Shown: positions 1 to 5,404, counted from the first letter of the stretch. The stretch is DNA of 7,306 bases from an uncultured euryarchaeote (GCA_937876055.1 CALEIW010000164.1:1-7306); one strand, 5' to 3'. Numbers and translations: made by a program. The notes: generated by a model from the letters alone, not told the origin.

Positions 1-2
1 TC

Positions 3-266
3 GAGGCCTATCGATACAAAACAGGCATCAAGGCCGGTATGACTGGAATTAACAACTCGACGACGGGAGCAGAAGCCCACCTACCATTCGGAGGAGTCAA
101 GGGTAGTGGAAATGGAACTCGTGAGTCCGGAATTTGGGTAATCGAAGCATACTCGTACTGGCATGCAGTAAACGATGAGTTATCTGGAAAGTTACAACTA
201 GCTCAAATGGATGTTGACGAAATCGAGATGGAAGAGGCTGACGCAGATTACGGCTCCCTTGCTTGA
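3..266 (+). CDS. Aldehyde dehydrogenase, C-terminal fragment (start lies outside window)
   Basis: The reading frame is open from the left edge (first full codon at base 3) to TGA at 264-266, giving about 87 residues of C-terminus. It shows the late ALDH-superfamily signature: AGMTGINNSTTGAEAHLPFGG followed by a KGSGNGTRESG segment. This part of the fold normally forms the end of the catalytic domain and the oligomerisation strand. The tail ends with SGKLQLAQMD and then a very acidic run, DVDEIEMEEADAD. The HLPFGGVKGSGNG wording and the SG-LQ-AQ-D ending recall the bacterial ALDH group distantly related to aminoadipate-semialdehyde/piperideine-6-carboxylate dehydrogenases, but the catalytic Cys and Glu and the NAD-binding part are outside the window, so the substrate cannot be assigned. 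ALDHs oxidise an aldehyde to the acid with NAD(P)+ in the cytosol. The next gene begins within 15 bases, so the two are probably co-transcribed. Confidence 0.9.
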   Translation, partial: EAYRYKTGIKAGMTGINNSTTGAEAHLPFGGVKGSGNGTRESGIWVIEAYSYWHAVNDELSGKLQLAQMDVDEIEMEEADADYGSLA

Positions 267-268
267 AT

Positions 269-277
269 GGAGGTGAT
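269..277 (+). promoter_or_regulatory. Shine-Dalgarno sequence that decides the start of the membrane-protein gene
   Basis: GGAGGTGAT is a full-length match to the complement of the conserved 16S rRNA 3' end. It begins inside the ATG at 267 that directly abuts the ALDH stop codon, so that ATG cannot be served by it. The GGAGG core lies 8 bases before TTG at 282, an ideal distance. It therefore argues for TTG 282, not ATG 267, as the start of the downstream gene. Confidence 0.7.
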
Positions 278-281
278 TCTG

Positions 282-839
282 TTGGAAATTTCGAGAGAAT
301 TTGTCAGGACGGTTGTCTTTATTCTAGGACCAATGGTACTTGCATCCTACGTCATAGGATTACGTCGAGCTGATGATCCAATGGCACTTTGGGGTGGTAT
401 TCCTGAATCTTGGAGAACCCTAAATGTAACCTGTATGTTCATCTCCGCTATTGGGTTCCTTATCGTTTTCCAACAACTTCTGTTCGGATGGGAATCTTCT
501 GTTGTTGAAGGTATAGGCTGGCCATGGAGCGGAGAGGTTTCTGAAGGTGGACATCAGAGACTATTGATAGCATTCTTACTAGTACTAATACCCTCTATGT
601 TTTGGCTTGAATTGACTTCACTTCACATCCGGACGGATGCAGTTTGGTCACAGTGGTTGGTTATTGGTTGTCTTTGGCTTGTCGTTACTGGAAACTTGCT
701 CCTGATGTCTTTTGGTTGGAGCGCATGGCAGAGCGATGCATCCGGAAGTTCAATTCTACCGTTTGTTGGAGCCTCAATGCTAGCAATCCAAGTAATCGTA
801 AACGATGGAATCCTCTGGGTTTGGAAATACCCTTGGTGA
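282..839 (+). CDS. Unrecognised integral membrane protein, about five transmembrane helices
   Basis: I do not recognise the family. From TTG 282 it encodes 185 residues; an in-frame ATG at 267 would add five codons made of the Shine-Dalgarno sequence. Hydrophobic segments lie at about 8-26, 48-68, 93-113, 124-145 and 158-181, so roughly five helices. The loop at 69-92 is rich in Gly and Trp (GWPWSGEVSEGGHQR), and the protein is Trp-rich overall, ending KYPW. There is no cleavable signal peptide and no obvious metal, heme or nucleotide motif. The helix 2 to helix 3 region carries polar residues (QQ at 64-65, E110, H115, R117) that might line a site, but this is speculation. It starts 15 bases after the ALDH stop and ends 2 bases before the stop of the convergent zinc-ribbon gene. 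Coding confidence is high because of the translation signal, length and packing; function is unknown. Confidence 0.8.
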   Translation: MEISREFVRTVVFILGPMVLASYVIGLRRADDPMALWGGIPESWRTLNVTCMFISAIGFLIVFQQLLFGWESSVVEGIGWPWSGEVSEGGHQRLLIAFLLVLIPSMFWLELTSLHIRTDAVWSQWLVIGCLWLVVTGNLLLMSFGWSAWQSDASGSSILPFVGASMLAIQVIVNDGILWVWKYPW

Positions 840-841
840 AA

Positions 842-949
842 CTAAGGAAATATTGTCTCTCCGCATTCAGGACATGGTAGCCCTGGCATGAAAGCCCCAG
901 GCATATATCCACAATTGAGGCAAATAGAACTGGTTAGGTCGTCAATCAT
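842..949 (-). CDS. Micro zinc-ribbon protein, 35 residues
   Basis: Reading the minus strand from ATG at 949-947 to TAG at 844-842 gives 35 residues. They contain two CxxC knuckles, C10-LN-C13-G and C26-PE-C29-G, separated by 12 residues rich in Met, Pro and Gly (GYMPGAFMPGLP). This is the standard layout of a small zinc ribbon (rubredoxin-like knuckles) and should bind one Zn ion. The in-frame stop TGA 24 bases upstream leaves this ATG as the only ATG start. A good Shine-Dalgarno (GAGGAGAT) ends about 9 bases before it. The stop codons of this gene and the facing membrane-protein gene are only 2 bases apart, which is typical packing for a real convergent gene. Function is unknown: such mini-ribbons often mediate protein or nucleic-acid contacts. 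The main alternative is a chance ORF, made less likely by the combined motif, ribosome site and spacing. Confidence 0.72.
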   Translation of the reverse strand: MIDDLTSSICLNCGYMPGAFMPGLPCPECGETIFP

Positions 950-1090
950 CTGGCTAAATCTCCTCGTTCAGCCAGCAAGGGGGGGTGTATTGAACCTACG
1001 GATTTTCAACAATCGTAAGAGACTCTTGAACTGGTGGAATGCAATTACTTATTGCTGTCGAACTGCGCGTTTAGACCATCAGGTGCGGAG
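950..1090. promoter_or_regulatory. Divergent intergenic region between the zinc-ribbon gene and the sdh operon
   Basis: These 141 bases separate two divergent starts and must hold both promoters. On the plus strand an A/T-rich element around 1041-1054 (CAATTACTTATTG) could be the sdh TATA box; with the usual 25-base archaeal spacing it would start RNA near 1073 and leave a leader of under 20 bases. On the minus strand, candidates are weak (CAATAC around 986-992 and an A/T stretch around 1001-1013). The region also carries a run of seven G at 979-985 and a 6-bp inverted repeat, 950-955 with 970-975. No promoter here is strong enough to place firmly. Confidence 0.35.
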
Positions 1091-1963
1091 ATGAGTCAGG
1101 GCATCACTTTCCCACTCCCGATGAAGAAGGGATTTGGAGCAACAGATAGAGTCGACAAATGGTGGAAAGGACCCACGGCCATGGCCGCATATCTCGGATT
1201 CATGATACTCTATGCAACATGGAGAGGATTCATGGAGGCTGACTTCTGGATTTTCTCAGATTTCGGACTTTCAGCAGGCGTTGGACACGGCGCTGGCACT
1301 ATGGCAATTGAAGACACAGGATCTCACGTACTCAGCCCTCTTTATTCACCTCTGATTGTACCGGGAGAGCACTCTTGGGTGCCTCAACAACTTCAGTGGT
1401 TAAGTCCGGCAATGTTCATCCTAATTTTCCCAGCTGGATTCCGTGCAACCTGCTATTATTATCGAAAGGCATACTATCGTGCCTTCATGGCTCAACCAAC
1501 CGGTTGTGCAGTGTCAAAACCTTGGGACGAATATTCGGGAGAGACTGGAATATTAGTTGTACAAAATCTACATCGTTATTTCATGTACGTTATGCTCGCC
1601 TATCTTCCGCTCCTTTCGTTTGATGTTTGGATGTCAGTAAATTTCCACGAAGGCGACACTCATGCTTACGGAGTAACTGTTGGTAGCCTAATTCTCTTAG
1701 TCAACGTAATCATGCTTACTGGCTATACATTCGGATGCCATGCATTCAGACATGTTGTCGGGGGAGCCTCCCAAGATTGGACTTCCACAACAATGAATCG
1801 AATGAAATACAAACTCTGGAAATTATCCACTAAACTAAATGAGCAACACAAAGAATGGGCTCTTTATTCCCTATTCTGGGTTATGTTTGCTGACTTCTAC
1901 ATCTATGCATGTACCGACCCATTCTTTGGCTGGAACGATATGATAATCTGGGGGGGTTTGTGA
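1091..1963 (+). CDS. sdhC: Succinate dehydrogenase membrane anchor subunit, mycobacterial Sdh1-like
   Basis: A 290-residue integral membrane subunit that anchors SDH and passes electrons to quinone. I chose ATG 1091 (AGGTGCGGAG just upstream); ATG 1034 would add 19 residues that do not look like the family. Hydrophobic segments at about 28-48, 103-118, 158-178, 194-215 and 255-274 suggest five helices. Family hallmarks as I recall them from the actinobacterial Sdh1 anchor are all visible: LSPLYSPL (81-88), FPAGFRATCYYYRKAYYRAF (113-132), QNLHRYF (158-164) and GCHAFRHVVGG (215-225). C121, H161, C216, H217 and H221 sit near helix ends and are candidate cofactor ligands; mycobacterial Sdh1 is reported to hold a membrane-embedded Rieske-type cluster. 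It is much longer than the usual 110-130-residue SdhC or SdhD. The stop TGA (1961-1963) abuts the sdhA ATG, indicating one operon. Confidence 0.93.
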   Translation: MSQGITFPLPMKKGFGATDRVDKWWKGPTAMAAYLGFMILYATWRGFMEADFWIFSDFGLSAGVGHGAGTMAIEDTGSHVLSPLYSPLIVPGEHSWVPQQLQWLSPAMFILIFPAGFRATCYYYRKAYYRAFMAQPTGCAVSKPWDEYSGETGILVVQNLHRYFMYVMLAYLPLLSFDVWMSVNFHEGDTHAYGVTVGSLILLVNVIMLTGYTFGCHAFRHVVGGASQDWTSTTMNRMKYKLWKLSTKLNEQHKEWALYSLFWVMFADFYIYACTDPFFGWNDMIIWGGL

Positions 1964-3814
1964 ATGCGCTATGATATCTCAGATGAGACCTACACTACCC
2001 ATGAGCACGATGTCGTTGTCATAGGTGCAGGAGGTGCTGGATTAAGGGCTGCAATCGCCGCAAGTCAAGAAGGCGCAAGCGTTGCCCTAGTCTGCAAATC
2101 TATGCTAGGCAAAGCCCACACAGTAATGGCTGAGGGAGGTGCTGCGGCAGCCCTTGCAAACAAGGACCCTCGAGATAGTTGGAAGGTTCACTTCCGAGAC
2201 ACCATGAAGGGAGGTAAGTACCTCAATGATTGGAGAATGGCGGTGATTCATGCTCAGCAAGCACCAGATAGAATTCGTGAACTTGAGACTTGGGGGGCAG
2301 TTTTCGATAGAACTCCGAAGGGCTTGACCAGTCAGAGAAACTTCGGTGGCCACACATATCCTAGATTAGCACACATTGGTGATGCTACCGGACTGGAGTT
2401 GATTCGCACCTTACAAGAAAAGGGAGTACACATGGGAATGGACGTTTTCATGGAATACACAGTTCGAAGATTATTCACAAAAGACGGCGAGGTTACAGGC
2501 TGTTTTGCATATGATAGAAATGATGGGTCCCTTCATTTGTTCAAGGCCAAATCAATTATTCTAGCAACCGGTGGAATTACTCGTTGCTGGGCGGTTTGTT
2601 CAGGCTCTTGGGAATATACCGGCGAAGGTCACGCTCTAGCATATTGGGCCGGAGCGGAAATCGGAGATATGGAGTTTGTTCAATTCCATCCAACCGGGAT
2701 GATTTGGCCTCCGAGTGTGAAAGGAATACTAGTTACAGAAGGTGTGCGTGGAGAAGGCGGGATGCTAACCAACTCAGAAGGAAAGAGATTCATGTTCGAT
2801 TACATTCCCGAAATGTATGCCGATGAGTTCGCAGATACCGAAAAAGAAGCACTTGAATGGGTTGGAGAAGTTATTTCCGGGGAGTTGGCAACCAAGAGAA
2901 GACCTCCTGAATTATTGACTAGAGATGTTGTCGCTAAGGCAATCAACTCAGAGCGCGATGCAGGCAGAGCCAGTGAGCACGGTGGCGCTTACTTAGACAT
3001 CTCATGGAGAAGTCCTGAAGATATCAAGAAAAAACTTCCAGGAATGTACCATCAATTCAAGGAATTAGCTGCGGTTGATATTACAACTACCAAGATGGAA
3101 GTCGGACCAACCGCTCACTACGTCATGGGGGGAGTCAAAGTCGACCCTGAATCCCAAGAATCGACTATTTCTGGCCTGTATGCTGCTGGAGAAGCAGCAA
3201 CTGGTTTGCATGGTGCAAATCGACTTGGGGGTAATTCCCTAAGCGACCTTATCGTATTCGGAAAGATTGCCGGTGAGAGCGCGGCTTCTAGAGCAGCTGG
3301 AATGGATGGATTCACAGAAATTCCAGAGGATGAAATTGCTGATGTGATTTCCGAAACTCTAGCACCTTTCTCACGCGAAGGTGGAGAAAACCCTGCCGCC
3401 GTTGTTGAAGACCTACGTGAGATGATGCAAGAAAAAGTCGGAATCATCCGAACTGGCAAATTGTTGCAAGAAGCTCTCAAAGATTTGGATGAACTTGAGG
3501 GGCGGGCAGCGATAACAAGCCCTGGAGGATCAAGGATATACAATCCGGGCTGGCATCAAGCTCTAGAATTGGGCGCAATGATCGATGTTTCTCGTATGTG
3601 CGCACTGGCCGCACTTGAACGTGAAGAATCTCGTGGGGGGCACACTCGGGATGATTTCCCTGTCCCTGATCACAGCCATTGGGGGAAGGTGAATAGTGTG
3701 ATTTCTCTCTCCGAAGATGGTTCAATGAAAATAGACCACACAACCTACCCGCCGATAGATGAAGAATTCAAAGCACTACTAGATGCAGATGACCTACACG
3801 AGGAGGAGGCTTGA
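1964..3814 (+). CDS. sdhA: Succinate dehydrogenase flavoprotein subunit
   Basis: Catalytic subunit of 616 residues that oxidises succinate to fumarate and reduces FAD, on the soluble side of the membrane complex. Visible in order: the dinucleotide-binding motif VVVIGAGGAGLRAA (17-30); KAHTVMAEGG (50-59), where H52 should carry the covalent FAD; the second FAD segment LATGG (200-204); substrate-site residues in FHPTG (H242) and TEGVRGEGG (E259, R262); and PTAHYVMGG (H385) and HGANRLGGNSLSDL (R420). Phrases such as HFRDTMKGGKYLNDWRMA, QRNFGGHTYPRLAH and WPPSVKGILVTEGVRG are, from memory, close to mycobacterial Sdh1 SdhA rather than the E. coli or mitochondrial type. Length is normal for the family. 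The ATG directly follows the sdhC stop, and the TGA at 3812-3814 lies 2 bases before the sdhB ATG, so translation is probably coupled. All key catalytic residues are present. Confidence 0.97.
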   Translation: MRYDISDETYTTHEHDVVVIGAGGAGLRAAIAASQEGASVALVCKSMLGKAHTVMAEGGAAAALANKDPRDSWKVHFRDTMKGGKYLNDWRMAVIHAQQAPDRIRELETWGAVFDRTPKGLTSQRNFGGHTYPRLAHIGDATGLELIRTLQEKGVHMGMDVFMEYTVRRLFTKDGEVTGCFAYDRNDGSLHLFKAKSIILATGGITRCWAVCSGSWEYTGEGHALAYWAGAEIGDMEFVQFHPTGMIWPPSVKGILVTEGVRGEGGMLTNSEGKRFMFDYIPEMYADEFADTEKEALEWVGEVISGELATKRRPPELLTRDVVAKAINSERDAGRASEHGGAYLDISWRSPEDIKKKLPGMYHQFKELAAVDITTTKMEVGPTAHYVMGGVKVDPESQESTISGLYAAGEAATGLHGANRLGGNSLSDLIVFGKIAGESAASRAAGMDGFTEIPEDEIADVISETLAPFSREGGENPAAVVEDLREMMQEKVGIIRTGKLLQEALKDLDELEGRAAITSPGGSRIYNPGWHQALELGAMIDVSRMCALAALEREESRGGHTRDDFPVPDHSHWGKVNSVISLSEDGSMKIDHTTYPPIDEEFKALLDADDLHEEEA

Positions 3815-3816
3815 GG

Positions 3817-4581
3817 ATGTCAGAGGAAGTTACCTTCAGAGTATTCCGCGGGGTTGGAGATGCCCATGGAGAAGCTCTAGGGAAGATGGTTGACTATACC
3901 GTCGAAATGGATGAGGGCATGGTTGTTCTAGATGTCATACATCGTATTCAGGCAGAACATGCCCCTGACCTATCATGTAGATGGAACTGTAAAGCCGGCA
4001 AATGTGGCTCCTGTAGCGCAGAAGTCAACGGAATGCCTCGATTGATGTGTATGACACGAATGGAGGATATAATGGAGGAGACTCCTGAAGGAGAACCGGT
4101 AACGGTCAAGCCTATGCAGGCTTTTCCAATCACCAAGGATCTCGTAACCGATTTGTCTTGGGCATATGAAATGAATAAGAAAATGGTTCCAGTTAACGGA
4201 CCAGAAGAACTCGATTGGGAATTCAAACAAGAAGAAGCGGATCGCATACAGGAATTCAGAGCTTGCATTGAGTGTATGCTCTGTGTCAACACTTGTCACG
4301 TTCTTCGTGAGCATCAGAAATTTGACGAATTCGCTGGCCCGAGGTTCTTCGTTAGATTAGCAGGTTTAGAAATGCATCCTTTGGATACTGAAAATCGCAT
4401 TCCCGAAATCAAGGAAGACTTTGGAATAGGATATTGTAACATCACAAAGTGCTGTACAGAGGTATGTCCAGCTGGAATCAATATTACAGATAATGCAATC
4501 ATTCCTCTGAAAGAGAGGGTAGTTACAGAATATTATGACCCATTGGCAATGATTGCTCGAAAGTTGGGGTTGAAGACATAA
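3817..4581 (+). CDS. sdhB: Succinate dehydrogenase iron-sulfur subunit
   Basis: Electron-transfer subunit of 254 residues linking FAD in SdhA to the membrane anchor. Residues 1-110 form a plant-type ferredoxin domain with [2Fe-2S] ligands C58, C63, C66 and C78 (NCKAGKCGSC then LMC). The C-terminal helical domain carries CIECMLCVNTC (C150, C153, C156, C160) and CNITKCCTEVCP (C207, C213, C217). By the family pattern, C150/C153/C156/C217 hold the [4Fe-4S] cluster and C160/C207/C213 the [3Fe-4S] cluster; C212 and C54 are extra cysteines. The ATG at 3817 is chosen because AGGAGGAGG at 3801-3809 lies 7 bases upstream. A TTG at 3811 would extend by two residues and overlap sdhA, but sits too close to that ribosome site. 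It is the last gene of the sdhCAB operon and is followed by a hairpin terminator. Confidence 0.97.
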   Translation: MSEEVTFRVFRGVGDAHGEALGKMVDYTVEMDEGMVVLDVIHRIQAEHAPDLSCRWNCKAGKCGSCSAEVNGMPRLMCMTRMEDIMEETPEGEPVTVKPMQAFPITKDLVTDLSWAYEMNKKMVPVNGPEELDWEFKQEEADRIQEFRACIECMLCVNTCHVLREHQKFDEFAGPRFFVRLAGLEMHPLDTENRIPEIKEDFGIGYCNITKCCTEVCPAGINITDNAIIPLKERVVTEYYDPLAMIARKLGLKT

Positions 4582-4589
4582 TCGAAATC

Positions 4590-4625
4590 ACCCGTCCGCG
4601 CATCCGCTAGGTGTCACGGACGGGT
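4590..4625. terminator. Hairpin terminator between convergent sdhB and the MC1 gene
   Basis: ACCCGTCCG (4590-4598) pairs perfectly with CGGACGGGT (4617-4625), a 9-bp GC-rich stem with an 18-base loop. It begins 8 bases after the sdhB stop. Only a short TTTA follows on the plus strand, so it is not a textbook U-tract terminator. Because it is symmetric and lies between two convergent genes, it may act in both directions or protect 3' ends. Confidence 0.6.
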
Positions 4626-4628
4626 TTA

Positions 4629-4662
4629 CGTAAATCAGCGCAGATGACCGTAAGTCAGCGCA
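4629..4662. repeat. Two 14-bp direct repeats after the sdh terminator
   Basis: CGTAAATCAGCGCA (4629-4642) and CGTAAGTCAGCGCA (4649-4662) differ at one base and are offset by 20 bp. A weaker relative, GTTAATCAG, lies at 4669-4677 over the end of the MC1 gene. The two copies sit between the hairpin and the stop codon of the convergent gene. Two helical turns of spacing would place them on the same DNA face, but no function is known to me. Confidence 0.6.
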
Positions 4663-4673
4663 CTCTGAGTTAA

Positions 4674-4934
4674 TCAGAGGTGCTTGATGCCGGTCTTCTT
4701 CACGTTGGCCTTCTTGATCTTGTCAGGAAGCCATGCTGGCCCATTCGCAGGCTTAGGGACCATAGCGGTCGAGCCTGTGAACATGTGCACCTTATTCGTA
4801 CCGCGCTCGCGCAGCTGAATATCAGTGTGACCACGTGTTGCTGCTTTCAGAGCGGCGCCGCGTGGTTGCTTGCTTACAAACACCTGAGCAGTATCCTTTC
4901 CGCCTTCCATCAACACGAAGTATTTCTTAGACAT
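4674..4934 (-). CDS. mc1: MC1-family archaeal chromatin protein
   Basis: A basic protein of 86 residues that matches the Methanosarcina MC1 fold pattern across its length: KKYFVLMEGGKDTAQVFVSK (3-22), then QPRGAALKAATRG (23-35), LRERGTNKVHMF (41-52) and WLPDKIKKANVKKTGIKHL (68-86). MC1 is a monomeric nucleoid protein that binds and sharply bends DNA, found in methanogens, haloarchaea and some uncultivated euryarchaea. Known MC1 proteins are about 90-95 residues, so this is full length, with a slightly shorter loop after the TRG. The hydrophobic and aromatic positions and most basic positions of the DNA-binding face are kept. The start at 4934 is supported by GGAGGTA ending about 8 bases upstream. 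It has its own promoter, faces the sdh operon, and is tandem with the upstream RAM-domain gene. It is the strongest single marker that this is archaeal DNA. Confidence 0.95.
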   Translation of the reverse strand: MSKKYFVLMEGGKDTAQVFVSKQPRGAALKAATRGHTDIQLRERGTNKVHMFTGSTAMVPKPANGPAWLPDKIKKANVKKTGIKHL

Positions 4935-4942
4935 TGAATTAT

Positions 4943-4961
4943 CTACCTCCGCAAAGGCGGC
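4943..4961 (-). promoter_or_regulatory. Ribosome binding site of the MC1 gene with a small adjacent hairpin
   Basis: On the minus strand GGAGGTAG precedes the MC1 ATG by a normal distance. The bases just 5' of it can form a small hairpin, CCGC with GCGG closing a 4-base loop, whose 3' arm touches the Shine-Dalgarno core. This could moderate ribosome access, but the stem is short. Confidence 0.45.
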
Positions 4962-4987
4962 GACTCGGGGGGATTATGAAGTTTGAG

Positions 4988-4999
4988 GCGAATATTCGC
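4988..4999. promoter_or_regulatory. Perfect 12-bp palindrome near the predicted MC1 transcription start
   Basis: GCGAATATTCGC is an exact inverted repeat with no spacer. It lies about 24-45 bases downstream of the TATA element at 5023-5033, i.e. at or just after the expected RNA start near 5002. A dimeric repressor site is a reasonable guess; the alternative is a small leader hairpin or chance. Confidence 0.4.
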
Positions 5000-5022
5000 G
5001 TTACTGCGCCGCTGTGGGCACC

Positions 5023-5033
5023 TTTTGTATAAA
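5023..5033 (-). promoter_or_regulatory. Archaeal TATA box for the MC1 gene
   Basis: Read on the minus strand the element is TTTATACAAAA, a close match to the archaeal TATA consensus. With the usual spacing of about 25 bases it would start RNA near 5002, giving a leader of about 68 bases that contains the ribosome binding site. Such a strong box suits a highly expressed chromatin protein. Confidence 0.65.
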
Positions 5034-5054
5034 TTCAGGATGCTTTCTTGAGGG

Positions 5055-5063
5055 AAAAAATAA
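5055..5063 (-). terminator. T-tract terminator of the RAM-domain gene
   Basis: Immediately after the stop codon of the RAM-domain gene the minus strand reads TTATTTTTT. Archaeal RNA polymerase terminates on such short T-runs without a hairpin. It lies just before the MC1 TATA box, separating the two tandem transcription units. Confidence 0.55.
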
Positions 5064-5064
5064 C

Positions 5065-5298
5065 TCACAATTCGGCACAAGCTAGAGTTTTTGTGTTTAG
5101 AACACCGTCGATTGAGCGTATGTTTTCTACTACTAATCGTGCAATTAAACCCATATTTTCTGCCTCTATTTTGAGAATTAAATCGTGGTCTCCAAACAAT
5201 AGATTCGCGTCAACCACAAAAGGTAATTCTGAGGCCGCATTGAAAACCTCGTATTCGGCACCTGGTTCGACGTTGATTAGTACATACCCGACAGACAT
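5065..5298 (-). CDS. Stand-alone Lrp/AsnC-type ligand-binding (RAM) domain protein
   Basis: A 77-residue protein consisting only of the effector-binding half of Lrp/AsnC regulators. It begins MSVGYVLINVEPGAEYEVFN, continues with the family pattern of a hydrophobic strand, VVDANLLFGDHDLILKIEAE, and ends with ENIRSIDGVLNTKTL, the usual helix then IxGV-x-T-x-T strand. There is no helix-turn-helix, so it cannot bind DNA alone. Archaeal stand-alone RAM proteins are thought to sense amino acids or modulate full-length Lrp proteins by mixed oligomers. The frame is open upstream to 5508, but the upstream residues do not resemble the family and would run antisense into the macro-domain gene, so ATG 5298 is preferred. 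No clear ribosome binding site precedes it; a leaderless transcript is possible. It is divergent from the macro-domain gene and tandem with MC1. Confidence 0.87.
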   Translation of the reverse strand: MSVGYVLINVEPGAEYEVFNAASELPFVVDANLLFGDHDLILKIEAENMGLIARLVVENIRSIDGVLNTKTLACAEL

Positions 5299-5404
5299 TG
5301 TATTTTGATGCAGGGGCTTAGAGGGAATGAACCCTTTGTCGATAGGGAAATTAGGGAATTGGCAGACGAAGAGGTGAAAGCGGACGGCCTCATCTCGCAC
5401 TTGT
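5299..5404. promoter_or_regulatory. Divergent intergenic region with repeated AGGGAA motifs
   Basis: This 106-base gap must hold the promoters of the RAM-domain gene (minus) and the macro-domain gene (plus). AGGGAA occurs three times on the plus strand at 5322, 5344 and 5353. The last two form a tandem 9-bp repeat, TAGGGAAAT-TAGGGAATT (5343-5360), and the first is part of an inverted repeat AGGG-6-CCCT (5322-5335). No convincing TATA box is visible for either gene. The motifs may be binding sites. Confidence 0.35.

Noticed and set aside
685..912. 75-codon open frame on the minus strand
   Set aside because: It is antisense to the membrane-protein gene and has no recognisable motif; the zinc-ribbon gene in another minus-strand frame explains the coding signal here.
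1034..1090. Upstream ATG for sdhC, adding 19 residues
   Set aside because: The added residues look non-coding and overlap the likely TATA region; ATG 1091 has a better upstream sequence and gives a normal N-terminus.
888..1094. 68-codon plus-strand open frame upstream of sdhC
   Set aside because: It is antisense to the zinc-ribbon gene, covers the divergent promoter region, and its translation shows no domain or hydrophobic pattern.
1950..1956. Run of seven G at the sdhC end as a programmed frameshift site
   Set aside because: The frame reads through to a stop that directly abuts the sdhA ATG, so a frameshift is not needed; similar G-runs occur elsewhere in the window (979-985, 4967-4972).
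3118..3743. Long minus-strand open frames (141 and 88 codons) inside sdhA
   Set aside because: They lie entirely antisense to a clearly functional sdhA and have low-complexity Ser/Pro-rich translations typical of shadow frames.
5048..5308. 86-codon plus-strand open frame opposite the RAM-domain gene
   Set aside because: It is the antisense shadow of the RAM-domain gene and has no supporting start signal.
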